64,000 bases of DNA from assembly GCF_037975245.1 (NCBI RefSeq), contig NC_092578.1, positions 8,970,359-9,034,358 on the forward strand. The letters are read 5' to 3'. Numbering within the stretch: the stretch's first letter is position 1; the number at the start of each line of letters is the position of its first letter. Made by a program: the position numbers and the translations under genes. Shown here in pieces: positions 21,335 through 30,745 of the stretch. The notes under the pieces are model-generated. The model was not told the origin of the DNA. It did no database searches and saw only the letters and a list, made by a program, of their open reading frames with translations. This DNA is from Apostichopus japonicus. Lineage: Eukaryota > Echinodermata > Holothuroidea > Aspidochirotida > Stichopodidae.

Positions 21335-21439
21335 TTATTGCTGTTGGGTTTACCGACAAACACGCATAGATTGAATCACGTTTATAACTTAAAAACATGA
21401 AAAGGTATCGGCGGTATGAATTAAAGTAATCCCAAAAGA

Positions 21440-21512
21440 AGGCACCACCCGGATTCGAACCGGGGATCTCCTGTTTACTAGACACGCGCTTTATTAACTA
21501 AGCCATAGCGAC
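21440..21512 (-). tRNA. tRNA-Thr-AGT: tRNA-Thr(AGT), array unit 28, degenerate
   Basis: Combines C28 to G (as in units 39 and 50) with the D-loop and GTCGCTA acceptor changes of unit 40. It looks like a recombinant of neighbouring unit types. Confidence 0.5.
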
Positions 21513-21630
21513 TTATTGCTGTTGGGTTTACCGGCAAACACGCATATATAGTTATTCCAGATTGAAACACGGTAATAACTTAAAAACATGAAAAGGTAAC
21601 GGCGGTATGAATTAAAGTAATCCCAAAAGA

Positions 21631-21703
21631 AGGCACCACCCGGATTCGAACCGGGGATCTCCTGTTTACTAGACAGGCGCTTTACCAACTAAGCCATAGC
21701 GCC
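21631..21703 (-). tRNA. tRNA-Thr-AGT: tRNA-Thr(AGT), array unit 29
   Basis: Array consensus. Confidence 0.8.
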
Positions 21704-21820
21704 TTATTGCTTGTGGGTTTACCGACAAACACGCATATATAGTTATTCCAGATTGAAACACGGTAATAACTTAAAAAAAGAAAAGGTAACGGTGGTATGA
21801 ATTAAAGTAATCCCAAAAGA

Positions 21821-21893
21821 AGGCACCACCCGGATTCGAACCGGAGATCTCTTGTTTACTAGACAGGCGCTTTACCAACTAAGCCATAGCGCC
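21821..21893 (-). tRNA. tRNA-Thr-AGT: tRNA-Thr(AGT), array unit 30
   Basis: C28-A42 class plus T-stem change (GATCTCCGG); this marker recurs in units 36 and 42. Confidence 0.65.
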
Positions 21894-22011
21894 TTATTGC
21901 TGTTGGGTTTACCGACAAACACGCATATATAGTTATTCCAGATTGAAACACGGTAATAACTTAAAAAAATGAAAAGGTATCGGCGGTATGAGTTAAAGTA
22001 ATCCCAAAAGA

Positions 22012-22084
22012 AGGCACCACCCGGATTCGAACCGGGGATCTCCTGTTTACTAGACAGGCGCTTTACCAACTAAGCCATAGCGCC
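22012..22084 (-). tRNA. tRNA-Thr-AGT: tRNA-Thr(AGT), array unit 31
   Basis: Consensus; long TATATATATA upstream. Confidence 0.8.
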
Positions 22085-22205
22085 TTATTGCTGTTAGGGT
22101 GACCGTCAAACACGCATATATATATATGTATTCCAGATTGAAACACGGTAATAACTTAAAAATAGAAAAGGTAACGGCGGTATGAATTAAAGTAATCCCA
22201 AAAGA

Positions 22206-22278
22206 AGGCACCACCCGGATTCGAACCGGGGATCTCCTGTTTACTAGACAGGCGCTTTACCAACTAAGCCATAGCGCC
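22206..22278 (-). tRNA. tRNA-Thr-AGT: tRNA-Thr(AGT), array unit 32
   Basis: Array consensus. Confidence 0.8.
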
Positions 22279-22396
22279 TTATTGCTTGTGGGTTTACCGA
22301 CAAACACGCATATATAGTTATTCCAGATTGAAACACGGTAATAACTTAAAAACATGATAAGGTATCGGCGGTATGAATTAAAGAAATCCCAAAAGA

Positions 22397-22469
22397 AGGC
22401 ACCACCCGGATTCGAACCGGGGATCTCTTGTTTACTAGACAGGCGCTTTACCAACTAAGCCATAGCGCC
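22397..22469 (-). tRNA. tRNA-Thr-AGT: tRNA-Thr(AGT), array unit 33
   Basis: C28-A42 class. Confidence 0.7.
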
Positions 22470-22587
22470 TTATTGCTTGTGGGTTTACCGACAAACACGC
22501 ATATATAGTTATTCCAGATTGAAACACGGTAATAACTTAAAAACATGAAAAGGTAACGGTGGTATGAATTAAAGTAATCCCAAAAGA

Positions 22588-22660
22588 AGGCACCACCCGG
22601 ATTCGAACCGGGGATCTCTTGTTTACTAGACAGGCGCTTTACCAACTAAGCCATAGCGCC
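22588..22660 (-). tRNA. tRNA-Thr-AGT: tRNA-Thr(AGT), array unit 34
   Basis: C28-A42 class. Confidence 0.7.
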
Positions 22661-22778
22661 TTATTGCTGTTGGGTTTACCGGCAAACACGCATATATAGT
22701 TATTCCAGATTGAAACCCGGTAATAACTTAAAAACATGAAAAGGTAACGGCGGTATGAATTAAAGTAATCCCAAAAGA

Positions 22779-22851
22779 AGGCACCACCCGGATTCGAACC
22801 GGGGATCTCCTGTTTACTAGACAGGCGCTTTACCAACTAAGCCATAGCGCC
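22779..22851 (-). tRNA. tRNA-Thr-AGT: tRNA-Thr(AGT), array unit 35
   Basis: Array consensus. Confidence 0.8.
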
Positions 22852-22968
22852 TTATTGCTTGTGGGTTTACCGACAAACACGCATATATAGTTATTCCAGA
22901 TTGAAACACGGTAATAACTTAAAAATAGAAAAGGTAACGGTGGTATGAATTAAAGTAATCCCAAAAGA

Positions 22969-23041
22969 AGGCACCACCCGGATTCGAACCGGAGATCTCT
23001 TGTTTACTAGACAGGCGCTTTACCAACTAAGCCATAGCGCC
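22969..23041 (-). tRNA. tRNA-Thr-AGT: tRNA-Thr(AGT), array unit 36
   Basis: Same double marker as unit 30, six units away. Confidence 0.65.
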
Positions 23042-23159
23042 TTATTGCTGTTGGGTTTACCGACAAACACGCATATATAGTTATTCCAGATTGAAACACG
23101 GTAATAACTTAAAAAAATGAAAAGGTATCGGCGGTATGAGTTAAAGTAATCCCAAAAGA

Positions 23160-23232
23160 AGGCACCACCCGGATTCGAACCGGGGATCTCCTGTTTACTA
23201 GACAGGCGCTTTACCAACTAAGCCATAGCGCC
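23160..23232 (-). tRNA. tRNA-Thr-AGT: tRNA-Thr(AGT), array unit 37
   Basis: Consensus; long TATA tract upstream, as in unit 31. Confidence 0.8.
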
Positions 23233-23351
23233 TTATTGCTGTTAGGGTGACCGTCAAACACGCATATATATATGTATTCCAGATTGAAACACGGTAATAA
23301 CTTAAAAATAGAAAAGGTAACGGCGGTATGAATTAAAGTAATCCCAAAAGA

Positions 23352-23424
23352 AGGCACCACCCGGATTCGAACCGGGGATCTCCTGTTTACTAGAAAGGCG
23401 CTATACCAACTAAGCCATAGCGCC
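23352..23424 (-). tRNA. tRNA-Thr-AGT: tRNA-Thr(AGT), array unit 38, degenerate
   Basis: Anticodon-stem (CCTTT) and D-stem mismatches. Confidence 0.5.
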
Positions 23425-23542
23425 TTATTGCTTGTGGGTTTACCGACAAACACGCATATATAGTTATTCCAGATTGAAACACGGTAATAACTTAAAAACA
23501 TGATAAGGTATCGGCGGTATGAATTAAAGAAATCCCAAAAGA

Positions 23543-23615
23543 AGGCACCACCCGGATTCGAACCGGGGATCTCCTGTTTACTAGACACGCGCTTTACCAA
23601 CTAAGCCATAGCGCC
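23543..23615 (-). tRNA. tRNA-Thr-AGT: tRNA-Thr(AGT), array unit 39
   Basis: C28 to G mismatch (CGTGT stem strand). Confidence 0.6.
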
Positions 23616-23732
23616 TTATTGCTGTTGGGTTTACCGACAAAAACGCATATACAGTTATCCCAGATTGAAACACGGTAATAACTTAAAAATAGAAAAGGTA
23701 ACGGCGGTATGAATTAAAGTCATCCCAAAAGA

Positions 23733-23805
23733 AGGCACCACCCGGATTCGAACCGGGGATCTCCTGTTTACTAGACAGGCGCTTTATTAACTAAGCCATA
23801 GCGAC
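23733..23805 (-). tRNA. tRNA-Thr-AGT: tRNA-Thr(AGT), array unit 40, degenerate acceptor
   Basis: Acceptor GTCGCTA and D loop GTTAATAAAG. Confidence 0.5.
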
Positions 23806-23923
23806 TTATTGCTGTTGGGTTTACCGGCAAACACGCATATATAGTTATTCCAGATTGAAACACGGTAATAACTTAAAAACATGAAAAGGTAACGGCGGTA
23901 TGAATTAAAGTAATCCCAAAAGA

Positions 23924-23996
23924 AGGCACCACCCGGATTCGAACCGGGGATCTCCTGTTTACTAGACAGGCCTTTTACCAACTAAGCCATAGCGCC
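23924..23996 (-). tRNA. tRNA-Thr-AGT: tRNA-Thr(AGT), array unit 41
   Basis: D-stem closing pair lost (AAAAGG in place of AAAGCG). Confidence 0.6.
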
Positions 23997-24113
23997 TTAT
24001 TGCTTGTGGGTTTACCGACAAACACGCATATATAGTTATTCCAGATTGAAACACGGTAATAACTTAAAAAAAGAAAAGGTAACGGTGGTATGAATTAAAG
24101 TAATCCCAAAAGA

Positions 24114-24186
24114 AGGCACCACCCGGATTCGAACCGGAGATCTCTTGTTTACTAGACAGGCGCTTTACCAACTAAGCCATAGCGCC
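24114..24186 (-). tRNA. tRNA-Thr-AGT: tRNA-Thr(AGT), array unit 42
   Basis: Same double marker as units 30 and 36. Confidence 0.65.
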
Positions 24187-24304
24187 TTATTGCTGTTGGG
24201 TTTACCGACAAACACGCATATATAGTTATTCCAGATTGAAACACGGTAATAACTTAAAAACATGAAAAGGTATCGGCGGTATGAGTTAAAGTAATCCCAA
24301 AAGA

Positions 24305-24377
24305 AGGCACCACCCGGATTCGAACCGGGGATCTCCTGTTTACTAGACAGGCGCTTTACCAACTAAGCCATAGCGCC
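24305..24377 (-). tRNA. tRNA-Thr-AGT: tRNA-Thr(AGT), array unit 43
   Basis: Consensus; long TATA tract upstream. Confidence 0.8.
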
Positions 24378-24496
24378 TTATTGCTGTTAGGGTGACCGTC
24401 AAACACGCATATATATATGTATTCCAGATTGAAACACGGTAATAACTTAAAAATAGAAAAGGTAACGGCGGTATGAATTAAAGTAATCCCAAAAGA

Positions 24497-24569
24497 AGGC
24501 ACCACCCGGATTCGAACCGGGGATCTCCTGTTTACTAGACAGGCGCTTTACTAACTAAGCCATAGCGCC
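24497..24569 (-). tRNA. tRNA-Thr-AGT: tRNA-Thr(AGT), array unit 44
   Basis: Single D-loop change (GTTAGTAAAG). Confidence 0.75.
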
Positions 24570-24687
24570 TTATTGCTTGTGGGTTTACCGACAAACACGC
24601 ATATATAGTTATTCCAGATTGAAACACGGTAATAACTTAAAAACATGATAAGGTATCGGCGGTATGAGTTAAAGTAATCCCAAAAGA

Positions 24688-24760
24688 AGGCTCCACTCGG
24701 ATTCGAACCGGGTATCTCCTGTTTACTATACAGGCGCTTTACCAACTAAGCCATAGCGCC
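24688..24760 (-). tRNA. tRNA-Thr-AGT: tRNA-Thr(AGT), array unit 45
   Basis: Loop ATAGTAA, 3' acceptor strand TGGAGCC, and a T-stem change. Confidence 0.55.
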
Positions 24761-24877
24761 TTATTGCTTGTGGGTTTACCGACAAACACGCATATATAGT
24801 TATTCCAGATTGAAACACGGTAATAACTTAAAAATAGAAAAGGTAACGGTGGTATGAATTAAAGTAATCCCAAAAGA

Positions 24878-24950
24878 AGGCACCACCCGGATTCGAACCG
24901 GGGATCTCTTGTTTACTAGACAGGCGCTTTACCAACTAAGCCATAGCGCC
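24878..24950 (-). tRNA. tRNA-Thr-AGT: tRNA-Thr(AGT), array unit 46
   Basis: C28-A42 class. Confidence 0.7.
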
Positions 24951-25068
24951 TTATTGCTGTTGGGTTTACCGACAAACACGCATACATAGTTATTCCAGAT
25001 TGAAACACGGTAATAACTTAAAAACATGAAAAGGTATCGGCGGTATGAGTTAAAGTAATCCCAAAGGA

Positions 25069-25141
25069 AGGCACCACCCGGATTCGAACCGGGGATCTCC
25101 TGTTTACTAGACAGGCGCTTTACCAACTAAGCCATAGCGCC
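25069..25141 (-). tRNA. tRNA-Thr-AGT: tRNA-Thr(AGT), array unit 47
   Basis: Consensus body, but the 3' T4 run is broken to CCTTTGG, so termination may be weaker. Confidence 0.75.
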
Positions 25142-25259
25142 TTATTGCTTGTGGGTTTACCGACAAACACGCATATATAGTTATTCCAGATTGAAACACG
25201 GTAATAAGTTAAAAACATGATAAGGTATCGGCGGTATGAGTTAAAGTAATCCCAAAAGA

Positions 25260-25332
25260 AGGCTCCACCCGGATTCGAACCGGGGATCTCCTGTTTACTA
25301 GACAGGCGCTTTACCAACAAAGCCATAGCGCC
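25260..25332 (-). tRNA. tRNA-Thr-AGT: tRNA-Thr(AGT), array unit 48
   Basis: 3' acceptor strand TGGAGCC and an A-box change. Confidence 0.6.
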
Positions 25333-25449
25333 TTATTGCTGTTAGGGTGACCGACCAAAACGCATGTATAGTTATTCCAGATTGAAACACGGTAATAACT
25401 TAAAAATAGAAAAGGTAACGGCGGTATGAATTAAAGTCATCCCAAAAGA

Positions 25450-25522
25450 AGGCACCACCCGGATTCGAACCGGGGATCTCCTGTTTACCAGACAGGAGCT
25501 TTACCAACTAAGCCATATCGCC
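25450..25522 (-). tRNA. tRNA-Thr-like with GGT anticodon, array unit 49
   Basis: Same GGT anticodon, GGCGATA acceptor and TATA-less flank as unit 27, 22 units away. Confidence 0.55.
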
Positions 25523-25627
25523 TTATTGCTGTTGGGTTTACCGACAAACACGCATAGATTGAATCACGTTTATAACTTAAAAACATGAAAATATATCGGC
25601 GGTATGAATTAAAGTAATCCCAAAAGA

Positions 25628-25700
25628 AGGCACCACCCGGATTCGAACCGGGGATCTCCTGTTTACTAGACACGCGCTTTACCAACTAAGCCATAGCGCC
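25628..25700 (-). tRNA. tRNA-Thr-AGT: tRNA-Thr(AGT), array unit 50
   Basis: C28 to G mismatch, as in unit 39. Confidence 0.6.
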
Positions 25701-25819
25701 TTATTGCTGTTAGGGTGACCGTTAAACACGCATATATATATGTATTCCAGATTGAAACACGGTAATAACTTAAAAATAGAAAAGGTAACGGCGGTATGAA
25801 TTAAAGTAATCCCAAAAGT

Positions 25820-25892
25820 AGGCACCACCCGGATTCGAACCGGGGATCTCCTGTTTACTAGACAGGCGCTTTACCAACTAAGCCATAGCGCC
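25820..25892 (-). tRNA. tRNA-Thr-AGT: tRNA-Thr(AGT), array unit 51
   Basis: Consensus body; 3' flank TACTTTTGGG keeps the T4 run. Confidence 0.8.
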
Positions 25893-26010
25893 TTATTGCT
25901 GTTGGGTTTACCGGCAAACACGCATATATAGTTATTCCAGATTGAAACACGGTAATAAGTTAAAAACATGATAAGGTATCGGCGGTATGAGTTAAAGTAA
26001 TCCCAAAAGA

Positions 26011-26083
26011 AGGCACCACCCGGATTCGAACCGGGGATCTCCTGTTTACTAGACAGGCGCTTTACCAACTAAGCCATAGCGCC
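26011..26083 (-). tRNA. tRNA-Thr-AGT: tRNA-Thr(AGT), array unit 52
   Basis: Array consensus; its whole unit is nearly identical to unit 53. Confidence 0.8.
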
Positions 26084-26201
26084 TTATTGCTTGTGGGTTT
26101 ACCGACAAACACGCATATATAGTTATTCCAGATTGAAACACGGTAATAAGTTAAAAACATGATAAGGTATCGGCGGTATGAGTTAAAGTAATCCCAAAAG
26201 A

Positions 26202-26274
26202 AGGCACCACCCGGATTCGAACCGGGGATCTCCTGTTTACTAGACAGGCGCTTTACCAACTAAGCCATAGCGCC
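26202..26274 (-). tRNA. tRNA-Thr-AGT: tRNA-Thr(AGT), array unit 53
   Basis: Array consensus. Confidence 0.8.
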
Positions 26275-26391
26275 TTATTGCTTGTGGGTTTACCGACAAA
26301 CACGCATATATAGTTATTCCAGATTGAAACACGGTAATAACTTAAAAATAGAAAAGGTAACGGTGGTATGAATTAAAGTAATCCCAAAAGA

Positions 26392-26464
26392 AGGCACCAC
26401 CCGGATTCGAACCGGGGATCTCCTGTTTACTAGACAGGCGCTTTACCAACTAAGCCATAGCGCC
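26392..26464 (-). tRNA. tRNA-Thr-AGT: tRNA-Thr(AGT), array unit 54
   Basis: Consensus; units 54 and 55 form an almost exact 190-bp tandem pair. Confidence 0.8.
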
Positions 26465-26581
26465 TTATTGCTGTTAGGGTGACCGACCAAAACGCATGTA
26501 TAGTTATTCCAGATTGAAACACGGTAATAACTTAAAAATAGAAAAGGTAACGGTGGTATGAATTAAAGTAATCCCAAAAGA

Positions 26582-26654
26582 AGGCACCACCCGGATTCGA
26601 ACCGGGGATCTCCTGTTTACTAGACAGGCGCTTTACCAACTAAGCCATAGCGCC
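26582..26654 (-). tRNA. tRNA-Thr-AGT: tRNA-Thr(AGT), array unit 55
   Basis: Array consensus. Confidence 0.8.
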
Positions 26655-26771
26655 TTATTGCTGTTAGGGTGACCGACCAAAACGCATGTATAGTTATTCC
26701 AGATTGAAACACGGTAATAACTTAAAAATAGAAAAGGTAACGGTGGTATGAATTAAAGTAATCCCAAAAGA

Positions 26772-26844
26772 AGGCACCACCCGGATTCGAACCGGGGATC
26801 TCCTGTTTACTAGACAGGCGCTTTACCAACTAAACCATAGCGCC
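26772..26844 (-). tRNA. tRNA-Thr-AGT: tRNA-Thr(AGT), array unit 56, LINE at its 5' end
   Basis: A box TGGTTTAGTTGG (one change). Its first two bases belong to the target duplication of the adjoining Tx1-like LINE, so the gene body survived but its natural 5' flank was displaced by 5 kb. Confidence 0.7.
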
Positions 26845-27122
26845 TTATTGCTGTTTTTGGGGGGGTTTTTTTCCTCTTTTATTGGGAGATGAGCCCACTG
26901 GCTCACCCATTGACAACATTATTTACAGAATTAAAACTTAAGTATGATTTATTTAAGTAGAACATTAAATAATAATTACCTTAACATTTACTCATGTTTA
27001 AGTTAAGAGAAAACTAAATTACTAAACACCACAGACATAAGAAGTTATATACAAAGACAACAATGTCTAAAGCAAAGTCAAAAGACCAGACCCTGATTAC
27101 GTCAACACGTACTGTATACAAG

Positions 27123-30100
27123 TTAACCCCTATCCAGATGGTAAGTATAGCTGTTCGATTCTTTCTTAGAGAGCACAATATCGTTCTGTGTAAATATATT
27201 AAAAAACCGTGAGTTATTGTTTTTGTGATAGTACACATCAAAAAGTAAGCGAATTTTCTTCTTGAGTACATTGTGAAAAACTTTTTCAATATTACAAAGA
27301 TAGTTATTATTGAGGCGAGATATTCTGCAATTCCAAATTGTACACTTATATATATTGAAGATGAAGTCACACAAAATTCCTACAATACAGTTTTTTTTTA
27401 CGGCCAAGACCCAGAAGGGACAACCCCTTCCATTCATCAAAATTAACTACCGGATGTAAAGTATTCAACTTATTAACCAAAAAGTGCCATAAATTTTCGA
27501 CTTCAGAACACTCAATAAAAAGATGAATAGCACTTTCGTGCGTGGTTTTGCAAAAGGTGCAATAAGGAGAATCGGCTAATCCAAACTTGTACAATTTGTC
27601 GTTAGTGTAAAGAATATTATGTAATACTTTGAAGTCGATATCGGCGTCAAAGAAACACTTTGGAGAACGATATATGTTACTCCATCTATTAGAAAAATCA
27701 AGACTGGGAAAATGCTGCTTCCAGTATTCTTCGCCCTTGGGCGATGTGTTAAGATTGTCACGCAAAAGGCGTGAAGCTATTCTGCACGAAACTGAGGAGG
27801 CATCTATAATGTTTTTGCCATTTTGAAATTTTACAGTAGGAATATAGTCAATTTGCGTAGATACAATTGCATCAGAAGAAAATATATCACCTAACCAGTC
27901 AGAGGGGAAGGCGTGGAGAATGACATCGATATAATTCTGAACATCGATTACTGTAAGGGGATTATCAGGATTAGCAAGCTCAATGCACTTATGCACGGCC
28001 TTGGCTGGCAGAGAAGTGGGTATAATCTCATACATCAGATCACTTACAGAAACGATACCACCTTTAATGAAGTGACGATTAAAAAGTGTTTGACTATCAT
28101 TGTCAACAATCAGGGTATTACTAAATATAGGTTGATTGAGGATGTCTTCTCTGGTCTCTGGTAGCCAGAAACGGCCTTGAATTAGCCGATCCCATGCTAA
28201 CATGAGTTCACAGTAATACGGGCTTAGCTTATGTACAGACTTGCGGTTAGGAGTAATTTGAAAGATACCACGCCCAAGGCTCATATCTTCATACATATTC
28301 AAAAAATACAACATTAATTTTTGTAATTTAATATTAATGTTATTGCTTAATATCTTACTACAAAATTTAATTCTAAGAGCATCTCTTGTTAATTCAATGT
28401 CGCTCAAACTGAATCCCCCTCTGTCGATTGGTAAAAGCAAGTTAAGATACTTAATAGAAGGTTTTTTACCCCTCCAGATAAAATCGACTACACTCCGACG
28501 TATAGTGATAACCCAATCAGGGACTGGTAAAACAGTGGTCAAATATACTAAGCGAGTTACGATGAGCGAATTTATAATGAGAGATTTACCCTTAAAAGAT
28601 AAATTTCTACCTTTCCAGGTATTTAGTAATTTACGGCAGGAGGTGACTTTATTCTCCCAATTTTCTTTTTCGATTGATCTTTTATCGTTACCAATAGCAA
28701 CACCTAATACTGTAATGAAATCTTTCCTCACAGGGAAGTCGAAATTGCTGGGATTAACATGGCTACACCCAATGCTAAGTAATTCAGTTTTATCAATATT
28801 ACAACTAGAGCCAGAAGCACGTTCATACAATTTAATGATGTTAAAAATAGAATAAATACTTGTGATACTAGACACGAAAAAGGTAGTGTCGTCCGCATGC
28901 TGAAACATTTTGGCTTCGACTTCACAAAATTTAATACCATGAATATATGGACAATTAATTATAGCTTCATGAAATGGTTCGGCACAGAGAACATAGAGCA
29001 TGGCTGAGAGTGGGCAGCCCTGCCGAACTCCCCTTTTGACAGGGAAGGGATCGGAAATATAACCATTGTGCTTGATTCGGCCCTGGATATTGGTATAAAA
29101 CAGTTTGATCCATTTTAGGAGCTTAGGACCAAAACCCAATTTTCAGCGACTTCGAAGAGGTAGTTATGGTCAACTCTGTCAAAGGCTTTATATTGGTCTA
29201 TTTTAAGAATAAAACCTGGTTTATTATATGAATTTACATACTCAATTACATTTTGCATAGTAAGCACGTTTTCAGAAATATCTCTTCCTGGAATACAACA
29301 CGTTTGATCTTCTGAAATAATATTCTTACTGATACTTGTGATACGTTTGGCCAGAGCTTTGGCAATCATTTTGTAATCGACATTTAAGAGGCTTATTGGC
29401 CTCCAATTATTTAAACTACGAAGATCTCCTTTCTTGGATATAAGGGTAAGTATACTTATTTTCATGGATTCACAGAGTTCGTTGTCATGGAATGATGTCT
29501 CAATGAGTCTAGTAACAATATCGATAAAATCCCGCCAAAACACTTTGTAAAATTCAGCAGTTAGTCCATCTAGTCCTGGACTTTTGTTCGGTTCCATTGC
29601 TAACAGAGCGGCTTTCAACTCATCTATAATATTTGCTTCACATGCTTCAACGTCCATTGGCGAGAGAAATCTTCTTAGTTCACAAAGTATCTGATTCCGC
29701 GATTCGTTGTCGGTTTCTCCGGCTTGGTAGAGGTTTGTATAGAACTTTACTTGTTCTTTCATAATTTCGTGTTGATCGGTGATGATTAAGCTCTGGTCAG
29801 TTAGTAGTTGTTTCATTACCTTCTTTTCTTGCCTTGATTTTTCAAGATTAAAGAAAAACTTTGTTGATTTTTCACCCTCCTCGTGCCACTGAATTTTAGA
29901 CCTGAGGAAGGTTCCTTGTAATTCTCTTAATGAAAGTTGGTTTGACTCATCTTCTAGGTTTTTAAGATGGGTACAGTCGTAATCGGAGAATGTTTGAGCT
30001 TTGTATTTCTCGTAGTCAATTTGTTTTGTCAGCTTCTTCTTGGCCCGACGTAGTGATATCTGTTTTCTTTTGCTAAATTTTATCGTTGCCTCTTTAATTC

Positions 30101-30745
30101 TTTTTTTTGAGGCCGTCGTACCATGATAAGAAATTATTTTCAAAATCCTCGTGGAGTTTTGCTTCTCCAAGTAATTCACGAATTGATGTAAGGTAGTCAT
30201 CATCATAAAGCAGGGAATTGTTAAAAATCCAACAACTTTGTCCACGTGGTTGACTAGAGAGATCTAGACTAATTACAACGAAATCGTGGTCTGACCGTGG
30301 GTATTTGGCTATATTGCTGTTAGAAACACAATTTACGATGGTTTCAGAGGTAAGTATTCTGTCTATCCTTGATGATGACAGGCCATTCATAGTATTCCGG
30401 ATACATGTGAAGTTAACTTTGCGAGGGTTTCTCTTCCTCCATATGTCAACGAGATGATATTTTACCATGATGTCATTAAGAGGTTTACGAGAGGAATCTG
30501 GGTGAGCTCTGATAGGGAACTTGTCTAAATTGGTGTTCAAAACATTGTTGAAGTCTCCAGCTAATATAATTTCATTGTCGATTTTAGTAAGCTCATACTG
30601 TAGCTTTTGATAGAAAACTCTTCTTTCCATCTGGTTGTTCGGATCATATATTCCAATTACAGATAGTGGACGCTCATCAATGATAAAGTCTATTCGAATA
30701 AAACGACCATTATCGTTTGTTATGCAGTTTGTAATATCAATATCA
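27123..30745 (-). pseudogene. Tx1-like LINE ORF2: partial endonuclease, RT and Cys motif
   Basis: The endonuclease C-terminal part is at 30,094-30,745 (IGIYDPNN, LAGDFNNVLN, RIDRILTS, SDHDFVVI). The reverse transcriptase is at 29,115-30,245 (NKSPGLDGLTAEFYK, NWRPISLLNVDYK, QTCCIPGRDISEN) and continues at 27,367-29,139 (VRQGCPLSAMLYVL, QHADDTTFF). The C-terminal motif CTFCKTTHESAIHLFIEC follows, and the tail ends DRG at 27,123. Frames break near 30,110 (T8), 29,140 and 27,390 (T9). The first catalytic residues of the endonuclease are missing, so this copy cannot move by itself. Confidence 0.85.

Larger units (their letters stand above)
16346..26844 (-). repeat. Tandem array of 56 tRNA-Thr(AGT) units, ~190 bp period
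   Basis: 56 units by direct reading, each a 73-nt tRNA gene plus about 117 bp of spacer. Internal A box (TGGCTTAGTTGG) and B box (GGTTCGAATCC) are present in most. A T4 run (CTTTTGGG) lies 4 nt after the gene as a Pol III stop. Most units have a TATATA stretch about 32-38 bp upstream. The spacing is 189-194 bp except after five units (17,867; 19,570; 20,129; 21,262; 25,450), where a 12-bp deletion removes the TATA. Thirteen units share a C28-A42 mismatch. Nested higher-order repeats of 3 and 6 units are visible. Confidence 0.95.

Noticed and set aside
16777-26259. Dozens of ~65-residue minus-strand frames reading MVKRLSSKQEIPGSNPGG
   Set aside because: They are translations through the tRNA-Thr genes and spacers; the repeat unit explains them and no protein is implied.
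16346-26844. Regular direct repeats resembling a CRISPR array
   Set aside because: Spacers are as conserved as repeats, the unit is a tRNA gene, and the DNA is eukaryotic.
28337-28855. 172-residue plus-strand frame
   Set aside because: Antisense shadow of the Tx1-like reverse transcriptase.
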